From NCBI GenBank assembly GCA_900169235.1, contig FWCC01000124.1:124001-188000 (forward strand): a stretch of DNA of 64,000 nucleotides, in the 5' to 3' direction. Numbering within the stretch: position 1 is the first letter of the stretch; each line of letters begins with the position of its first letter. Under the pieces are notes generated by a model that saw nothing but the letters and a program-made list of their open reading frames with translations, was not told the DNA's origin and made no database searches. Position numbers and translations under genes: made by a program. The DNA is from Zarea fungicola (Eukaryota > Ascomycota > Sordariomycetes > Hypocreales > Cordycipitaceae). Shown here one piece after another: positions 35,373-46,861 of the stretch.

Positions 35373-36074
35373 TCTTTGACGGCGCTTTCAACAATACGAC
35401 GCAAAACCTATGCCGCATGTTATTTTTATGTTTTTATGCATTTCCTCATTACATAGCATATACCCCAGGCCACTTTTTTTTTTATTTAGCGAAATGGTCA
35501 CTATATTCAACATTTAATGATAATATGTCTAGACCATTTCTTGACAGATTGGTGAATTTTTCGAACCAATATTAACTACCAGCCTCCATTTCTCTTCACC
35601 AAAGGGAAAGTAAAATTGTCGTAGGATTTACCGCGAATATCCATCAGTGACATGGTTCCATCGCATCCTGCAGGCTGTGGAGCCAGCTCAGCTCCTTCTC
35701 GTGAGTCACTTTGAACGGGCCACAATCACAGAAATTCATCAGGATAGTTTCCATAGCTGTACACTAGCGGAGTCCAAATCTCGTTTTCTGCGTAAACTAT
35801 CATGAGAGTGTGAGTCAACCCCATCACCATCTTAATAGAAAATATCAATTCGATTACCAAAAGAGGGAAGGATCCAAACCATAGGAAACGTTTAAGCCGA
35901 GCTAAACGAAACGGCCGAATCTTTGCCAAGATACAGCAGTGAGGGCGCTAGAGCTTTATAAAGTTCAATACACTTAGTACCTAAACACTTCCATACCTTC
36001 TGGTTTACTAGTTCTTTTATCCCGTATTGTATAATTTTTTTTCGAATTCAATATCTTCCAAGTTTAAAGATAAA
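35373..36074. other. Intergenic region with a possible membrane-protein remnant
   Basis: On the minus strand 35929-35726 is open for about 67 codons with one hydrophobic segment (FLWFGSFPLLVIELIFS) and a tail ending YSYGNYPDEFL, but it lacks an ATG and a clear exon boundary. It may be a gene remnant. The rest is AT-rich promoter of the methyltransferase. Confidence 0.35.
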
Positions 36075-36851
36075 ATGTCGCAAAACATTTACGACAGGCA
36101 AGATTTCTTCACCGCCTACTCTGAAATCATAGATCGCTCCGGCCACAAAGATCTCGATACCGATCTTCTATGGAAGCGGCTCCGTACCCTCCTGCCACCC
36201 CCCGCCGTCATCAACAACGCCCACATCCTCGACGTTGGCTGCGGCTCCGGCTGGTTCGCGCGCTGGGCCGTTGACCATGGTGCTGCCTCCGTCACGGCCG
36301 TGGACATTTCCCGCAACATGATTGCCAAAGCCCACACACTCAACGGCGACAACGACGTGTACAAGGCCAAGATTGCGTATCGCATCGTGGACCTCGACGC
36401 GGACCCCGATGGCGTGGACAGTGGCAGAATGTACGACTTTGCGTTTAGCTCGCTCACGCTGCATTATCTCGCCCATTTGGAGCGGCTCATGGCCCGGGTT
36501 TGTGCGTTGCTGAAGCCGGGGGCTGCGTTTGTGGTGAATGTCGAGCACCCCGTCTATACGGCGCCGCAGAAACCACGCGTGGTCAAGGATGCCGAGACGG
36601 GAGAAAAGTCATGGAACTTTAGTGACTACTACAAGGAAGGGGAACGCGTGGTGGATTGGTTGGCGCCGGGGCTGAGGAAGCAGCATCGAACTGTCCAGGG
36701 CTACATGAGCATCTTCTTCGAAAGTGGCTTCGATTTAACTGGCTTTATTGAGCTGCTGCCTACCAAAGAGGAGCTAGAGGCAGGAGAGTTTGACGAAGAG
36801 GAGCTTTTACGACCCCTGTTTTTGATGATGGGTCTTCGAAAACGCCAGTAG
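36075..36851 (+). CDS. Class I SAM-dependent methyltransferase
   Basis: One exon, 258 residues from ATG 36075 (MSQNIYDRQDFF); an earlier in-frame start (36027) adds 16 residues that look like leader. Motif I is ILDVGCGSGWFARWA (about 51-65), followed by the acidic end of strand two in VTAVDISRNMI (about 75-85) and the motif near YDFAFSSLTLHYL (about 115-130). Then LLKPGAAFVVNVEHPVY is the usual post-motif III strand. It belongs to the Methyltransf_11/25 type that methylates small molecules; the substrate cannot be told. Gene GC is high between AT-rich flanks. Confidence 0.88.
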   Translation: MSQNIYDRQDFFTAYSEIIDRSGHKDLDTDLLWKRLRTLLPPPAVINNAHILDVGCGSGWFARWAVDHGAASVTAVDISRNMIAKAHTLNGDNDVYKAKIAYRIVDLDADPDGVDSGRMYDFAFSSLTLHYLAHLERLMARVCALLKPGAAFVVNVEHPVYTAPQKPRVVKDAETGEKSWNFSDYYKEGERVVDWLAPGLRKQHRTVQGYMSIFFESGFDLTGFIELLPTKEELEAGEFDEEELLRPLFLMMGLRKRQ

Positions 36852-37757
36852 AACATGAAAACTCTTTAGGTACCCACGCAATTGCTCTTTTGGCAACACG
36901 CCTTTCCTCAAAAATCCCGAATTTGGATGTGTCAACTATACAGTTGCTAGCTTACCCGGTACAATGCTGTTTTCTTTGATGATGACCTCAATTCTGTTGA
37001 GCTCAATAGGCATGGTGGCTCTATCCCAACACAGTAGCTAGTAAGAGAACTTAATAGAGGGCTTGATGGAGGGCTTGATAGAAGTGTGTTTGATGGAGGT
37101 GTGTTTAATAGAGTGTTTGATGGCTAAGGGGCTGCTGGAAGGTAGCGGCCTATTGAAAGGCATGGTGTCACGCCTAAATAGCCTAATTAAAGGTGCTATA
37201 AAGGTAGGAAGAAGTAAGGTTGATGTTTTATCTGACTAGCTAGGAATAGCTCCATAGAAGCTATATATGACCTAGCTAGCGTCATGTGTGGCTGCCATAA
37301 CTGGCAGGCTTCACATGTGACACATGGCTTGTCAAAAGGTATGTATGACCTGTTAAAAGGTATGGCCTGTCAAAAGGTAGAGAAACGTTTTAAAACGCTT
37401 TAAAATATAAAACCATATCAGATGAGCTATAGGCTATACATATAAGGTGTTGGCTTTACTATAGTATACAAAAAACATCGCTAGAGCGCTTGAAGTATTT
37501 AAGTACTAATGTTACAAAAACACCCGGCGTAGTAACCTGCCCCGCGTCCATTTACAGCGTCCAACAAGAGCGTTCTTTACTAATTATTGTCCAAGAATGA
37601 CATAGCTAGCAGAATTCAGGAAAGATCATTAAATATCGCTTACATTCTTGTGAAAAGAAGTTTCGTATAGTAGCTAGTTGGTAAATTGACGCTACAAGAA
37701 TTCAGAATAACAAATTCCGGCTGCTATTAAACTCTATTGGCGATTGTTCCTCCTTGC
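36852..37757. repeat. AT-rich degenerate repeat block, probably RIP-mutated
   Basis: About 37030-37240 has imperfect direct repeats of a GAGGGCTTGATGGAG / GTGTTTGATGGAG type. At 37315-37380 there are three copies of TGTCAAAAGGTAT-like units (two with CC before, one changed to TGTTAAAAGG). The changes between copies are mostly C-to-T and G-to-A, as RIP would leave. No open frame of useful length is present. Confidence 0.5.
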
Positions 37758-38672
37758 CTAGTAGTCGTCGTCGTCGGAACCACCATATGTCTCCTCATAC
37801 TCTTCTTCATATTCCTCCCTTGCCTCCTCCACCTCTTCGAGGTCGCTGCTGCTCGCAGATGACGACTCAGCATCACGCACGGCCTCTTCATATCTCTCCC
37901 TCGCCTCCTCGACATCCTCCCGATCGCTTGAGGACACCGAGTCGCCGTCTGCGTCGCGCGCAGGCAGCACTGCAGGGATGTAATCAGTCCGCTGCTCCTC
38001 CACATACACTACCTCGGCCGGCCGGCGCCGTTCGTCGTCCGAGTCATCTTCAAACTCCTCCTTTAGATGATGCGCCAGGGCAAACCCGCCTGCACCGATG
38101 GCCACACCGGCCGCTGCACCCATCAAGGCACCGCCCATGCCGCTTCCACCGCCACCGCTACCCTTGGATTGGCTCGGCGGCGGGCCGGACGGGGCGCCGT
38201 ACTGGTGCTGTTGTTGATCGTATCCGCGCGAGTCACCGCCGGGTCCCGACGGCGAATAATATCCAGGTGCCTCCCACTGCGTTTCCCGCGTCGTCTCGTT
38301 GGCATAGTACCAGCGCTGGTACTGTTGATCATAAAAAGGCCTCCATTCGCGCGGGATGGGGGGCTTGTCAGACGGGGGCTGGTATGGAGGTGCTGGCGGA
38401 GGTGAGCCGTATTGCCCTTGCGGTGGAGGCGAGTTGTATTGTGAAGGCTGCTGTTGATCATGATGTCCGTATCCTTGTTGGGCTACGCACGTAGAGTGGT
38501 AGGTTAGTAAAAGCAGAAGAAGAAGAAGAAGAAGATGAAGAAAATAGCCTGGCTTGGCCATGAATGGTAGGTCTTTTTAGCAGCTTCACTTACGGGGAGG
38601 ATATTGGCCGCTGTTTGGCCCCAGGCCTAAGTTGCCAAAATTTTGGGAGAGGTTGTCATGATACGCCGCCAT
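37758..38672 (-). CDS. WW-domain protein with glycine-zipper segment and acidic C-terminus
   Basis: Two exons (38672-38594, 38482-37758), 111-base intron, 267 residues. The N-terminus (MAAYHDNLSQNFGNLGLG) leads into a Pro/Gln/Tyr-rich stretch. One WW domain follows at about 75-105: REWRPFYDQQYQRWYYANE then TTRETQWEAPG, with both signature Trp residues and the aromatic pair; WW domains bind Pro-rich ligands. A short Gly/Ala segment (MGGALMGAAAGVAIGAGGFA, about 150-172) looks like a glycine zipper that could insert in membrane. The last 90 residues are rich in Glu, Asp and Ser. The intron contains a GAA/TTC microsatellite (38510-38540). Role unknown; an adaptor is likely. Confidence 0.85.
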
Positions 38673-40266
38673 TGTATTATCCGATAGTTCCTGCAATTCT
38701 TCAACTCTATTGAAGATGGGGAGCTTGTGTTACGACTTGACGCAGCTTGCTGCGAGTGCGGGGATAGAATGTGGAAGAGAGTCAAAGAAATCGTGTAAGC
38801 GGAAACACCAATCGCGACAACACATATTTAAACATGGCTAGGATGCACTGCAACGGCAAAGCCCTGTGACCCACCAAGGCAGGCGCCCGCAACGGCCCGT
38901 TCGGGACCGCGGTAACGAATAGAGAGGCCGTAATTTTACATGGCATTTCCTAGATGCGTAACATTGCGTGTTGTGGGTGGTCCATGGTCGTGCATCCAGT
39001 GCTCATTTCGGCTGGGGCACGAAGTGGGCGACGGACTGCAAACAAGGCCAAGGTTAATAGGCGGAGGCCTCAAACAGCTGGGCATGCATGTACTGCGTAG
39101 CGTACACACAGCCACGCATGATTTCGCTTGGACCAGTGGATGAGCGAGTGCCTAATATCGCAAGAAGATGAGTAGCAGAATATCCAGGATCATTATGTAC
39201 CTAGCTAGCAAATGCAAATAGCATACGGCACCGCTGATGACTTCCGGCATTTCGCACTTTGATACCTTGTACTGGGTAATAATGGTGACCCTTGGCTCTA
39301 TATGGTTGGACATCCGCATATGTCATGGCTTTCCAAAAATTTCAATGTCCAACATAGAGTTTATCGATAATTATATGCAAATCATTTGATATAGAGCAGC
39401 TGTTTGCCGTTAGCTGTCGGCCTACAATAATCTTCGCGGCGATGTTGCAGATCTCTGGCACCTTGTCTGAAGAACCTTGCATAGCCACCGTAGGCTAGTA
39501 CACATTGAGAAATCTCTATAATTGAAGGGCTCCAAAGACATTTGGTACATACATATGATAATAGGCCCGCCTTGAAGCTTTCAAGGACGCAATGGAGTAA
39601 TCAAAGCCAGCCTGCATTAACTTCATTCCCAACGATAGGCCACAATGTCGCCTGTCAGCTGGCGAACTAGTTGGTTACTAACTTGCAGGTCGGCAGGAGA
39701 ACCGGGGCTTGCGGGGAATAGTAGCCTCTACTCGGGGGTGCCAGACACTCTACAAGTACTCGTCTCATTAGGCCGACGCTTGCTAGCCTTTCAGCGACAG
39801 AAGGGTTGAATCCGATCTCGTCAGCTCGAGCTCGCCGTTCGGTGCAGAACCACTTCGGGGCCTTGTCTGCCTCCCTAGTCAGGTTGTAGCCAGGTAATGA
39901 GGCAGATTTATCACTAGCATTGAAGAAAGGCGAAATTCGTGTCCAAGCTTGCCAGTAGCTTGGCAATAACACAATAAGGAATCAGCTAGACCTCCCATGG
40001 AAGCTCTGCTCCGCCTCGATGCTAGCCCCGCTATGATATGTTGCCCCTCAGGTCAGCCGCGTCCCGGCCTTGGGGCGGCCTACGCTGAAACTATTTTACC
40101 TTTTACATCCCTTTGTTTAACGTATTTCTGCTTGCGATCATCCCCAATCTCGCTCGCCGGGCGATACCAGATACACGTCACCTGCAAGGATCAGCATATA
40201 CGTTAAAAGCGCACAGCCGACTGATAACTCGCGCGCAACTCGAGCCCCGCCATCGCCACTACAGTC
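38673..40266. other. Intergenic region, one possible exon remnant
   Basis: 1.6 kb. Minus-strand 39972-39667 is open for about 100 codons with protein-like composition (SLPGYNLTREADKAPKWFCT, then RRARADEIGFNPSVAERLAS) but no ATG at its head; it could be an exon or remnant. The rest holds promoters of the WW protein and the metacaspase; nothing else was recognised. Confidence 0.35.
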
Positions 40267-41824
40267 ATGTCAGGATATCCAGGCCAGGGTGGCTACGGAG
40301 CCCAGCAGCACAACGGTGGTGCTTCGGGCTGGGGTTACGGTGGCAGTCCTGCTCCTGGATATGGGTATAACGGCCCTCCCCAGGGAGGTTATGGAGGTCC
40401 TCCTCCTCCCCAGGGCTATGGCGGTCCTCCTCCTCAGGGATACGGCGGCCCTCCTCCTCAAGGGTATGGTGGCCCTCCTCCTCAGCAAGGCGGTTGGGGC
40501 CCCCCGCCAACTCAGGGTTACGGACCACCGCAAGGCTATCACGGCGGTCCCCCTCCCCCTCCCAACTACAGCCGTCCGCCGATGCAGCAGAACCAATATC
40601 CTCCTCCGAACCGGCCGCCGCCGCAGGGCCACGACTCCTACGGCTACCCGATGGGCAACCAGCAGAGAATGGGGCCCCCTCCGCCTCAGGGTGTGCAGTC
40701 GTTTGGCGGCGGTGCGCCCCAGGGATACACCTTCCAGTACTCCAACTGCACCGGTCGTCGCAAGGCTCTTCTCATCGGCATCAACTACTTTGGCCAGAAG
40801 GGTGAGCTGCGCGGCTGCATCAACGATGTCACCAACGTCTCGCGGTTCCTCAACGAACGCTATAACTACAAGTGGGAGGACATGGTCATCTTGACGGACG
40901 ACCAGCAGGACCCGCGCAAGATTCCTACCAAGCAAAATATGCAGCAAGCCATGGATTGGCTTGTCAAAGACGCCCAGCCGAACGATGCTCTTTTCTTCCA
41001 CTACTCTGGTAAGCGGCACCATTCGTCTTGTGACTCCTCATTGCTTCGAATTGTACATGGGCTAACAGTGGCTCTTTTTAGGTCACGGTGGCCAGACGGA
41101 AGACTTGGACGGCGACGAAGACGACGGCTTCGACGAGGTCATTTACCCAGTTGATTACCAGCGCGCCGGCCACATTGTCGATGACGAGATTCACTACAGA
41201 GTCGTTCGCCCTCTAAGACCCGGTGTGCGCCTGACGGCCATCTTTGACTCTTGCCACTCCGCCACAGCCATGGACCTGCCTTATGTTTACTCTACCAAGG
41301 GTGTTCTGAAGGAGCCCAACCTGGCCAAGGAAGCTGGCCAGGGTTTGCTGAGTGCTGTTTCTTCTTATGCCCGTGGTGATCTCGCCGGAGTGGCATCGAC
41401 AGTGTTTGGCTTCGCTAAGAGCGCTTTCAAGGGCGACGACGCATATGAGAAGACAAAACAGACCAGGACTTCACCTGCTGATGTCATCATGTGGTCTGGT
41501 AGTCGAGACGATCAGACATCGTAAGTTTTCCAGAATGGTGTTCGAGAAGAACATACTAATACTTTCCAGTGCCGACGCAACCATTAATGCGCAGGCGACT
41601 GGTGCCATGTCTTGGGCCTTTATCTCCGCCATCAAACAGAACCCGAACCAGAGTTATGTCCAGCTCCTCAACAGCATCCGAGATATATTAGCATCCAAGT
41701 ATTCGCAAAAACCACAGCTATCTTGCTCTCACCCTCTAGGTATGTCACGCGTTTGAAACCAGCACAAATACTAGATTCTTTTCTCTAACATGCTATAGAT
41801 ACCAATCTTCAGTTTGTCATGTAG
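40267..41824 (+). CDS. MCA1: Metacaspase (type I, Ca2+-dependent cysteine peptidase)
   Basis: Four exons (40267-41008, 41082-41520, 41570-41739, 41799-41824) give 458 residues; introns are 73, 49 and 59 bases. Metacaspases cleave after Arg or Lys and act in stress response, protein aggregate clearance and cell death. The first 150 residues are a Gly/Pro/Gln/Tyr-rich prodomain with [13 protein letters not shown] repeats. The p20 core starts [20 protein letters not shown]. The catalytic His is in SGHGGQ (about 249, split by intron 1) and the catalytic Cys is in FDSCHS (305). The p10 part has [20 protein letters not shown] and ends [12 protein letters not shown], encoded by the tiny last exon. 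All catalytic residues are present. It lies tail-to-tail with a cation exchanger gene, 217 bases apart. Confidence 0.95.
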
Positions 41825-42041
41825 ATTGGCAGGTACAAACATGAGTAGTTTCCCTCTTTTATTCGAATGACGTCACTGGGTAGGCTTACAAGCTAAAATG
41901 AATGATACGCGTTACTTTCCTTTATGAAAAAAATCCTTCCTGATTCTTGTGTTTCGTGTCCATATTTTTAAGTCACAGGTGTCTGGTAAACTTTGAGCTG
42001 TGAGGTGACGCATCAATATGAATTATAATGGAATGTCTACG

Positions 42042-44265
42042 CTATTGATCCCCAGGCGCGAAAAATGCCGCTATCCTACAAGCATGTTAGAGAATCCAGT
42101 TTGCAAAAATCTATGCGGTACGTAGTGCAAAAGACACACTCACCCCATCACCAGAAAACAGGCACACAATATACCACCTTTCAATCCGGCTGCCTGACGG
42201 TTAGCAGTGCGGCGCCCATCACTCAGTACCAGTAGATTAACCAGCGACGCCGCACCCAGTAGCATGGCCAATTCAAAGATATCAAGGGCAAACGTCACGG
42301 GCTGATTGAGTGCCCAGCCAGCTAAGACAGTCAGCGGTGCAACACAGAGCGCAATCTGAATCGCGGAGCCGGCACTGACGGCCACAGCGAGATCAAGATT
42401 ATCACGAGCCGCCACGGATACGACTGTCAGGTAGTTGGACATGTTGCCCGCGAGGGGCAGAATGACGAGCCCGATAACAGCCTCGGAGAGGCCACCTCGG
42501 TGGGACACGGCATCGAGCGTGCCCACGAGAAGACGGGCCGAGATTGCCAGGAGAATGGAGGCAAGGACTAGCACGGTGGTGAAGGCGAGGACGGCTCCGA
42601 CTGTGCCGCTCAATTCAGCGTCTTGCAGTTCCAAATTGCGCTCTGCGGCGTGGTTGTCGTTGTTGAGAATATTGGCTAGTCCTGCACGCGCAAAGGAACG
42701 TCGTCCGCTCATGGCAGAGGAGGCGCGGCTCAAGCGACTGAGGCGACTCATGCGACTGCAAGTTGATCCCGCGGAGATGGATCGGGACTGATGCCGGCGC
42801 ATATTTTGGGGGAACAGTGGTTGGTATGCGGTGTATGCACTATGCGATCCGTTTGTGCCGCTCAGTGAGCGTCCACGTGGCTCATCATCCTGCCAATTGA
42901 GGGAATCGGAAACACTTTCGGGCCCAATCTCAAACATGTGGCGGGAATAGAGGTCGGAAGAAGGTTTCGCGGTGGATTTGTTGCCACTGTCCTGATGTTC
43001 ATCCGCAAAGCGAATGGTACGTGGGCCTGGTCTTAATGGCGGTGTTTCGCGACACAGTAAGGGTGGTGGTGTCACTGGTGTTGGCTGTTCTACATTTTCC
43101 TCATCGTCTGCGTTGTCCTGGGATTGGTTGTTTGCTTGCATGACGTGTAAAAAGTAAGCTATGTAAATGATGAGGATCAAGATGGCTGAAACTCGACTGG
43201 TCTTGAGGGTCATGTCCTTTATGTGCTGCGCGCCGCTGAATGTGAAATTAAACGACGTCTGACGTAGGAAATAAGTGTTTAGCAGGCGGCTTGATGCCAA
43301 TAATGTGCAGGAAGAGGACCTGCGGCCTAGAATACTTACAAGGATCATAAATACAAAAACTGAGACAAATAGCAGACATGCCAACATTTGTATTTCTGTA
43401 TTCTCTAGCGAGCAGTCACCCTCTGTCATTTGTGCGGCTATCAACGCAGATCCAAGTGAAGGGAGTAGGTTGACGAGAATCGAGCCCAAGATGGAAGCCT
43501 GCACGATGCGTACATGGCCGTTCAGCAGTGTCACGAAGAAGAGGATGAGCTCCACGATGTTGCCAAGGCTGATGTTCAGAAACGCGCCGACCGCCTCGCC
43601 CGCCTCGAGGGCAATCCCTTCCGTGGCGTTGGTAAGCAGCGATGATAGAGGTACAATAGCGAGCGCATTGACGCCAAAGACGACCAGAGCAGGTGCAGAA
43701 ACCCAAAAGGCGACAGCGCCGAGAGGCACACACGTCAGGAGTAGATTTATTCGAGCCCCCAGGACCATTTCACCGATCTCGACAAAATATGTATTATGGT
43801 TTGTCAGGGGGCATTCGGCGCAGTAGGTGCTGTTGTTGTCGTCGTTGCTGAGCATGAATGTTTGGTATTGTGAGTGCGGGTAGCTCTGCTGTTGTGGATG
43901 CTCACATTGACGAGAGGCCATGGTGAAGGAGCGATGGAGGAGAAACCAAGTACGCACAATGCCGTTGTAGCCATCTTCTCAAGAGTTAGATTGTGTTGCC
44001 TGGTCTTTTGTTTTGTAGCGGCGGGGTGGAAGGGCCTGCCTCACGTACTCTGAGCGATTTGAGCAAGCCGCCAGCGAGGCTGATGCTGGGACCTAGACTT
44101 GGTATCATAACGGGCGGAATCGAATACCTTGGTAGGGAAGTTCAATGTGAAGGGCGTTTCATTTGAGTTTTGCCGATGTGGCTGATATGTTTCGTTTTGG
44201 CTTTCGTGGACTTGATGCTGTGAATACGAGATGTTATTACCATCAATAGCAGGAGCAGTGGCCAT
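42042..44265 (-). CDS. Divergent CAX-type cation/proton exchanger (Vcx1-like)
   Basis: Four exons (44265-44049, 43977-43340, 43258-42144, 42075-42042), introns 71, 81 and 68 bases, give 667 residues. Vcx1/CAX proteins exchange Ca2+ or Mn2+ for protons, usually at the vacuole. The first half has the family helices and c-1 motif: NATEGIALEAGEAVGAFLN then GNIVELI (about 209-215). A Ser-rich cytosolic loop of about 200 residues splits the halves, larger than in Vcx1 (411 residues in total). In the second half, LVILPLAGNMSNYLTVVSVA (about 548-567) sits where the family has GNAAEH; Glu and His are replaced by Asn and Tyr, while DLAVAVSAGSAIQIAL after it is typical. So the second cation site looks changed. 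The last exon supplies IAAFFAPGDQ. The acceptor of exon 2 may also be 43974; exon 1 is the least certain. Confidence 0.8.
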
Positions 44266-45707
44266 GTAGTTGGAAGCGAATAACGCAGTCAAGTGGGCTG
44301 AATAGTACGGTGTTGAAAATGAAAGTCTTAATTCGCATACGATGCTGCAAGACAGAAGTACTCGGACTAACTGTACGAGTGAAGTATGCCGATGTGTAGG
44401 GATGAGTGGCCAAGCAAGTACGGATGGAGGAGGTAATAATACAAGGCTACGTAGATTGTGGCGTGCGAAAAGTTATGGGAACGGATGTACATCCAGCGAA
44501 CTTCGGAAAGCTATTTCTTATCAGAAGTGACGGGCGCATGGGCTCCGTCTGCTTCTGCGAACTTGACATGTGTTGTGTGGGAGACTCATGAGGGATTATC
44601 ATCTAAGCCACCGTTTTGGGGATGTGGGAAGTACGGGGGCAGTGCAAAGACGGCTTCTACAGAACGGAAGAGGGGAGAAACATCGTCATGGGATGCGGGA
44701 TTTTTAACTATTGGGGTCAATGTGTTTGGATCACGAAATAAATATCGCGCACTGGGGAACGTTTGAGTCTCGTTCTAGGGACTCCACAGAGCTCTGCTGA
44801 TGTAGGTAGCAATTTTGGGGAGGGGTACAGTCGGCCACGTCGACGGCGGGGATTGGTCGGTTATGAATCAGAGTGTTGCTAGTGGCAAGCATGGGTGGAT
44901 GGATTGATGAAAAGCTTATGGATTCCGTCAAAGCGGTGGGTGAAATACAATGTGATGATGCAATTTGTTAAGCTAGGCGATTCATGATGGTTGTGTGGAT
45001 GTTAAGTTATGAGGCAATCGGGGGGCTGGAACATCTCCGCTCCAGTGAGAGAGTGTGCTGGAGAGCTTTCGTGCCCAATTAGGAATGTGTACGGCGTTAG
45101 TTTATGTTTTGGAGGCTCATTCGGGTGACTCCGATCGGAGTGGGACGATGCATGTCTATTGGAGTACTTGACGTGTACCCCAGTATCGACCCGTATCTGC
45201 ACAGAGAGTTACATACACTTCGGCAATGATGCGAACGGCGATTAAATCACAAAGTTTGGTTCACATTAAAAAGGTTTCTGCTATCCAAAAGCTGCCAAGC
45301 TCTTTAGCATATTGTTCGCCTTGCACACATACAGTAAATAAATATATTACGAAATAACGTTTTATGTCTGCCCGGGCTGTGTATAGGTTGTGGCTCGTAC
45401 ATACATACCGATAATCCCCACCACGTAACGAATGCACGCCACTACAGTTTCTAATACGACTACAGTATATATGCTTGAGATAGATTAAAAAGAAGCCAAT
45501 AAGATAGTCTCTTATTATACTCACTTCCATTCTTCTCAGCATGGAGCTCGTCTGGTGTATCAATTCAGCATACCGGGTAGTCAGCAGTACCCCACCAGCC
45601 AGCCGTTAGACTCCCTAATCAACGGTTGGAGCTGCCCGTTATTAGCTTCTTCGAATACACAATCTATACTTGCACAATAAAAGAAGCGGGCATTAATTCA
45701 TATAAAA
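44266..45707. promoter_or_regulatory. Divergent intergenic region
   Basis: 1.4 kb between head-to-head genes (exchanger, minus; unknown fungal protein, plus). Open frames at 44342-44766 overlap in two frames and have no domain-like content. No gene supported. Confidence 0.4.
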
Positions 45708-46343
45708 ATGACAGAAATTAAGCAAGAGGACAACAGTCCATCACCACCAAAACTACCACCGCCGTCATCCCAATCCCATTTCGCCACGTTTGACAACTTT
45801 GCCCCGGATGACGCGGCGCCTTTTGACGATGAGTTTGCACGCCTGGCGGCCACGCAGAACTGGGTTCCCGGATCCCAAGAGTACACCCAGGAGCGTACCA
45901 TTGCCATGCGCGAGGAAATCAAAACCTTGTACTTTTCACAGTCGCAGCCCCTCGCCGACATTCCCGAGGCATTGACGCCAGATCAGGTGCTGGAGGGCTA
46001 CCATGCCCTCTGTGACGAGGTTGGCATAGAGCGTCCTGCAAACATTGGAGATTGCAAGAGAGAATTGAAGAAGAATTTAGTCAACATTATCGACTTGATT
46101 GATGCGCGGCGCACAGGCAAGGAAATCAAGATTTGGACCAACTTCGAAGAGTTTTCTGCGTATACAATCCAGGATGGGCATAGGATTGACAAGGAAGAGG
46201 CAAAGAAGGATGGTGGATTTCTGGCATCGTTGCTGCAGAGGCTTGGGGGACCGCGAAAAAGAACGCGGAGAAGAAAAGGACGGGGCTCGAAGCCGGGACA
46301 GGGTGTGGTTTCTGGGCGGGTTATTAAAAGGACGCCGCCGTGA
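45708..46343 (+). CDS. Conserved-looking fungal protein of unknown function
   Basis: One exon, 211 residues. The N-terminus is acidic and Pro-rich with an IKQE sumoylation-like site (ITEIKQEDN region). The core has FARLAATQNWVPGSQEYTQE and RTIAMREEIKTLYF, then EGYHALCDEVGIERP, ANIGDCKRELKKNLVNIIDL, IDARRTGKEIKIW and FEEFSAYTI, and ends with DGGFLASLLQRLG. The tail is strongly basic (RKRTRRRKGRGSKPG), suited to nuclear import or nucleic-acid binding. I have an impression of this core in many filamentous ascomycetes but no function is known to me. Confidence 0.85.
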   Translation: MTEIKQEDNSPSPPKLPPPSSQSHFATFDNFAPDDAAPFDDEFARLAATQNWVPGSQEYTQERTIAMREEIKTLYFSQSQPLADIPEALTPDQVLEGYHALCDEVGIERPANIGDCKRELKKNLVNIIDLIDARRTGKEIKIWTNFEEFSAYTIQDGHRIDKEEAKKDGGFLASLLQRLGGPRKRTRRRKGRGSKPGQGVVSGRVIKRTPP

Positions 46344-46861
46344 TTGATGGTTTGGAACGTAATCTGACGTCTTGAGGAAGTTGTAGATATACTTTCGCTA
46401 ATTTTAATATGAATATAGGTATTGTCTAATGTAAATGGATAATTTTAATGCTAGAGCATTCAAATACACACCGAGTGTCCCATTGTGGCCGGGGCAGGTG
46501 TTTTCCCCCCGGAACCAATCAATGATATAATTGATCATGATAATTTTCGTCGCCATTTGTCAACAACGACTAAAAGTGTTACTAACGGGGTGAGAAAATC
46601 TTAACCTTGATCTTCTTGTTTTCTTCAATGTCTTAGAACTTTTTGTCGTTTTCTTTCTTTTATTGTATAACTATCACGCATGTCACTACATAGGACAACG
46701 ACATGGGAAGTTTCGCCAGGCCACGCACAAAAAGCAGCAGCTGGTTTTCTTTCTTGTCAAATCTTCTTTTTTCTAAAATATAATCAAGCAATATTGTTAC
46801 CCTCTTGAAAAAGCCCATCTAGCAAAAATCACATTCGCCGCTTTATCCCGTGTGTCTAGCT
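46344..46861. other. Shared 3' region of convergent genes
   Basis: 518 bases, AT-rich, with T-rich and AATATAATCAA-like segments suited to 3' ends on both strands. No gene seen. Confidence 0.4.

Noticed and set aside
27786..38672. Possible secondary-metabolite cluster (kinase, glycosyltransferase, transporter-like, methyltransferase)
   Set aside because: No backbone enzyme (PKS, NRPS, terpene cyclase) is present and intergenic distances are large, so a cluster is not supported.
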